From GCA-2686265 sp036010965 (GTDB lineage: Bacteria > Planctomycetota > UBA1135 > GCA-002686595), in the NCBI GenBank assembly GCA_036010965.1, contig DASCMO010000038.1, positions 1-33,316 of the forward strand: a stretch of 33,316 nucleotides of DNA, in the 5' to 3' direction. Below the pieces are notes generated by a model, which worked only from the letters and a program-made list of their open reading frames with translations, did no database searches and was not told where the DNA came from. This document shows positions 30,117 to 33,316 of the stretch, one piece after another (positions within the stretch are counted from its first letter, which is position 1; every line of letters starts with the position of its first letter). Position numbers and translations under genes: made by a program.

Positions 30117-32747
30117 ATGAGGAACTCCGGAACCACCCCGCCCATCGCCTGGTCCCTCCCCCTTGCCGCCCTCGTCGCAGGCGCCTGCGCCTGCAGTGCG
30201 CCGCAGGCGGCCAGTTGGGAGACGGAAGCGACAGCCCCGACGCTCGCCCCGGAGCCCGCTCCGGAGGTCAGCGCCACGCGGATCTTGCAGGATGACGACA
30301 CCGACCAGCTCCGTCAGGACGCCGAAGTGGTGGACCTCAAGGAGCAGCGGCGCGCCTTCCTCGTCGAGCAGCACGTCGCCAATGCGCGAGCCCTGCGCGA
30401 GCAACTGCGCCTCGAGGACGCCCGCAACGAACTGCTGGCCGCTCTCGAACACGACTCCGACAACCTCGCCATCAAGGACCTGCTGGCCGAGGTCAGCGCC
30501 CTGATCGGTGACGACTACGGCGGGGAGATCTCGTCGGTCGCCGGGGAGCTGAACCGTGTCTACCAACTGCGCGTGCAGCAGCTCGTGATCGAGGCGGAGG
30601 ACTCCATCCGCAAGGGCAAGTCGGAGCTCGCCCGCGGCGACTACGACGCCGCCATCGCCCAGTTCACCATCGCCCAGAACCACATCCAATGGGCCCCCTA
30701 CTCCATCGACTGGGGCACCCTGAGCTCAGAGGCCGCCGCCCTGCTGGAGCGCGCCAAGAGCAACCGCACCGCCTCCGAGGAGGCCACGCTCATCGCCCAG
30801 CAACGTGCCGCCTACGAGCAGTTGCGAGCCCAGGAGGAACGCGAGCGCACTCGCGGCCAGGCGGTCTTGAGCAACATGCTCGAGCAGGCAATCGAGGCCT
30901 TCGATCAGGAGAACTTCGACGACGCGATGTACTTCGCCGACGAGGCCCTGCGCAAGGACCCCCGTAACGATCAGGCGCAGGACATCCGCACCTCGGCCTT
31001 CAAGGCCGGTCGCAAGCAGGTGCGCGCGAGCTATGTCGAGCGCAAGCGCGAGCAATACGCCGTCTGGCGCGAGCGCATGGACGCCGCCCGCATTCCGTGG
31101 GACGAGGTCATCACCCTGCCGGACCCCGACCGCTGGGCCGAAATCACCCGCCTGCGCGGTTCCCGTCGGGGACTCGACCCGGAGCAGATGGTCAGCAGCG
31201 CCGAACGCGCCCTGCGCCTGCGCCTGCGCCAGACGACCCTGCGCCTGCGTCCGGTCGAGGAAGAGGAGAGCCTGCGCGCCGTGGTCGACAACGTGCGCCT
31301 GCAGACCGGCCTGCCCCTTGTGGTGGACCCGGCAGCCGAGAACTCAGTCATCGACAACGGCATCGTCTTCGAATTCTCCTTCGAAAACGAGGTGACCGCT
31401 GAGCAGATCCTCAATCTGCTGGCCGACATGGCGGGCGAAGAGGTCACCTGGGTCATCCGGCACGACGCAGTGCTGATCACCACGGCCGAAAAGGCCCTCG
31501 GCAAGCCTGTCGTCCAGCACCACGATGTGCGCGACCTGGCCTTCGGCCTGACCGACTTCATGGGCCCGCGCATCGACCGCATCCGTTTGCTCGACGAGAT
31601 GGAGGACGAGGACGGCGGCGGCCCCTTCGGCGGCATCGGTGAGCGCCCGGAGATGATCAACATCGACGACCTGGCGACCATGATCCAGGAGAACGTCGGC
31701 GTTGGCAGCTGGGAAGACGGTGCGAGCATCGAGAGCTACGAAGGCCACGTCATCATCGTCCACACCCCCGGCGTGCAGCAGGAGGTCAGGCAGTTCCTCG
31801 AGGACCTGCGTCGCTTCAGCTCCTCGCTCGTCACCATCGAGTCCAAGTTCCTGACCGTCGGGGACAACTGGATCCAGGAGATCGGTGTCGACTTCCGCGG
31901 GCTCGACCAGAACCCGATCTCGGACATCACCAACGGCCTCGAGGACATGGCATCCCTGGGACTGGACAACAGCGGCACGGGTGCCTCTGGCCAGAACGCC
32001 GCAGGCGCACCGTCCTCCGGCTTCTACTACGATGACGGCCAGGATGGCGACTTCCGCTCTCGCACGGAGAACTACTTCGCCGAGAACCTGGGCGACGCGG
32101 TCAGCACCATCGGGGGCCTGTCGTTCCAGTACACGCTCCTCAACGACCTCGAACTCTCCGCCATCATGAGGGCGGTCGAAAAGAACTCGCAGTTCGAACT
32201 GATCAACGACCAGGTGCTCTCGGTCCACAACACCCAGCGCGCTTACGTCACGGTCATCAACCAGCGAGCCTACATCCAGGACTTCGACGTCGAGGTCGCC
32301 CAGTTCCAGGCCGTCGCCGACCCGCAGGTCAACATCCTGACCGAGGGCGTGGTCCTCGACGTGCGGCCGACGATCCACCAGAGCCGCAAGTACCTCACCC
32401 TCGAGGTGCAGCCCACGGTGGCCAAAGTCGTCGCCCTGCGCAACTTCTCCTCCACCCTGGGCGGCAACACCTCGCCGGTCGAGTTCCAGCTCCCCGAGCT
32501 TCAGGTGCAGAGCGTCTTCACGACAGCTACGATCCCCGACGGGGGCTCGATCCTGCTGGGCGGGCTCTCCAACATCCGCAACGTCGAGCGGCGCGCCGAG
32601 GTGCCGTGGCTCGCGCGCGTTCCCCTGGTGGGCTTCCTCTTCAAGAAGGAAGGCTACAACGACGAGAACAACTCGCTCATGATCCTGATCCGCGCTCAGA
32701 TCACCGACGTGCGCGACGAGGTCAAGGGGATCGAGACCCGCTACTAG
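30117..32747 (+). CDS. secretin-like outer-membrane lipoprotein 2 (TPR/coiled coil + secretin)
   Basis: The 876-aa paralogue of secretin 1 has a lipoprotein-type signal (AALVAGACACS; Cys 24 or 26). Residues 75-310 are helical, TPR-like (KSELARGDYDAAIAQFTIAQ, AFDQENFDDAMYFADEALRKDPRN) and coiled coil. An N0/STN-like domain at about 370-455 includes LRAVVDNVRLQTGLPLVVD and VTAEQILNLLADMAGEEVTWVI. A second N-domain lies near 515-570. The secretin barrel runs from about 575 to 865: GGLSFQYTLLNDLELSAIMRAV, FDVEVAQFQAVADPQVNI, GVVLDVRPTIH and VPWLARVPLVGFLFKKEG. The shared order of domains and the conserved FDVE-x-AQ block show common ancestry with secretin 1, but the sequences have diverged a lot, so the genes are not a recent duplication. 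It ends the cassette. Confidence 0.88.
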   Translation: MRNSGTTPPIAWSLPLAALVAGACACSAPQAASWETEATAPTLAPEPAPEVSATRILQDDDTDQLRQDAEVVDLKEQRRAFLVEQHVANARALREQLRLEDARNELLAALEHDSDNLAIKDLLAEVSALIGDDYGGEISSVAGELNRVYQLRVQQLVIEAEDSIRKGKSELARGDYDAAIAQFTIAQNHIQWAPYSIDWGTLSSEAAALLERAKSNRTASEEATLIAQQRAAYEQLRAQEERERTRGQAVLSNMLEQAIEAFDQENFDDAMYFADEALRKDPRNDQAQDIRTSAFKAGRKQVRASYVERKREQYAVWRERMDAARIPWDEVITLPDPDRWAEITRLRGSRRGLDPEQMVSSAERALRLRLRQTTLRLRPVEEEESLRAVVDNVRLQTGLPLVVDPAAENSVIDNGIVFEFSFENEVTAEQILNLLADMAGEEVTWVIRHDAVLITTAEKALGKPVVQHHDVRDLAFGLTDFMGPRIDRIRLLDEMEDEDGGGPFGGIGERPEMINIDDLATMIQENVGVGSWEDGASIESYEGHVIIVHTPGVQQEVRQFLEDLRRFSSSLVTIESKFLTVGDNWIQEIGVDFRGLDQNPISDITNGLEDMASLGLDNSGTGASGQNAAGAPSSGFYYDDGQDGDFRSRTENYFAENLGDAVSTIGGLSFQYTLLNDLELSAIMRAVEKNSQFELINDQVLSVHNTQRAYVTVINQRAYIQDFDVEVAQFQAVADPQVNILTEGVVLDVRPTIHQSRKYLTLEVQPTVAKVVALRNFSSTLGGNTSPVEFQLPELQVQSVFTTATIPDGGSILLGGLSNIRNVERRAEVPWLARVPLVGFLFKKEGYNDENNSLMILIRAQITDVRDEVKGIETRY

Positions 32748-32807
32748 GAACCAGTTCGGGCAGGTCCGAACGCTTCCGGCCCCTCGGGCTCGACATGCTG
32801 CCACCCA

Positions 32808-32836
32808 AGAGGAGGCCGGCCCAGCCGGCCTCCTCT
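32808..32836 (+). terminator. strong hairpin terminator ending the secretin cassette
   Basis: AGAGGAGGCCGGC and GCCGGCCTCCTCT form a perfect 13-bp stem with a 3-nt CCA loop, followed by a mildly T-rich GTTCGCTTCC. It starts 60 nt after the secretin 2 stop and ends 28 nt before the next gene. Confidence 0.75.
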
Positions 32837-32864
32837 GTTCGCTTCCTGCGCTCGCACGCGCCCC

Positions 32865-33316
32865 ATGCCGCGCATCCTCTACCTCGCCAGCGTCCTCCCA
32901 GCCCGCACCGAGACCTTCGTCTACAGGGAGATCCTCGCCCTGCGGGAGCTGGGCATGGAGATCGTGAGCGCATCGGTCCACGCACCCGAGCGCGACCTCG
33001 GAGATGAACGCCTGGCGCACCTGGCGCGCGAGACGCTCGAACTCTACAGCTACCCTCCCCTGTACCTCGCTGGCCACCTGCTGGGGGCGCTCCTGCGCCG
33101 CCCCTTGCGCTCGGGGGCTACCCTGGCCCGCGCCCTCGCCGATGCTCTCTCGCCGCGGGGCGACCTGACCATCGCCCAGCGCCCCAAGGTGCTCGTTCAG
33201 GCCCTACACGCCCTGGCCCTGGCCCACCGCCTGCGCTCGCGTGGGATCACCCACATCCACGCTCACCTGGCCCATGTGCCGACCACGATCGCCATGTATG
33301 CGGCACGCCAGTTGGG
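32865..33316 (+). CDS. GT4-type glycosyltransferase, N-terminal part (3' end outside window)
   Basis: About 150 residues are visible. The start MPRILYLASVLPARTETFVYREILAL matches exopolysaccharide GT4 enzymes, which open with a strand, a P-x-x-S/T-E-T-F-V-x-x-E-I segment and a helix. The stretch ITHIHAHLAHVPTTIAMYAA near residue 130 is the conserved IH-A-H-x-A block before the second Rossmann half. It probably builds surface polysaccharide at the inner membrane. The ATG at 32865 lies right after the terminator and lacks a clear Shine-Dalgarno sequence. Confidence 0.8.
   Translation, partial: MPRILYLASVLPARTETFVYREILALRELGMEIVSASVHAPERDLGDERLAHLARETLELYSYPPLYLAGHLLGALLRRPLRSGATLARALADALSPRGDLTIAQRPKVLVQALHALALAHRLRSRGITHIHAHLAHVPTTIAMYAARQL

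Overview
The window is GC-rich, gene-dense bacterial chromosome with no sign of mobile DNA, rRNA, tRNA or CRISPR. Several features point to the Planctomycetes or a close PVC-superphylum relative: a homologue of the PVC small basic protein family, a Cys-paired protein of a type I associate with planctomycetes, many TPR and HEAT envelope proteins with lipoprotein or Sec signals, few strong Shine-Dalgarno sequences, and secretins fused to TPR-like N-termini. I could run no search, so the phylum is an inference.

Every gene up to about 17.87 kb lies on the minus strand and every gene from 17.93 kb lies on the plus strand. Reading the minus strand downstream from the divergence point, the order is: a TPR lipoprotein, a secreted repeat protein, a single-pass membrane protein, the small basic protein, queE, der, a small lipoprotein, a GT2 enzyme carrying a degenerate PIG-L-like domain, and a second GT2 enzyme. 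Next comes a four-gene PhnD/PhnC/PhnE/PhnE-type ABC importer whose binding protein looks like the putative selenate-binding branch. A GT4 glycosyltransferase, a HEAT lipoprotein and a Cys-paired hypothetical protein follow. The arm ends with mraZ, preceded by three 10-bp-spaced MraZ boxes, and rsmH, which is cut by the window edge.

The plus-strand arm starts with mtaB and a family-4 uracil-DNA glycosylase that overlap by 4 nt. Then comes the most interesting block, 20.2-32.8 kb: secretin-like lipoprotein 1, a 998-aa periplasmic repeat protein, a second TPR protein, ExbB, ExbD, a second and different ExbD, and secretin-like lipoprotein 2. A very strong hairpin closes it. Both secretins pair a TPR/coiled-coil N-terminal half with a C-terminal secretin barrel. 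No secretion ATPase, GspF-like platform, pseudopilin or TonB gene is present in the window. The layout suggests an outer-membrane channel or scaffold energised by an ExbBD proton-motive-force motor through periplasmic TPR proteins; this is a hypothesis. The two secretins have near-identical promoter candidates (TTGACC with TATCCT or TATCTT) and long leaders of about 220-230 nt.

The last gene is the start of another GT4 glycosyltransferase, cut by the window edge.
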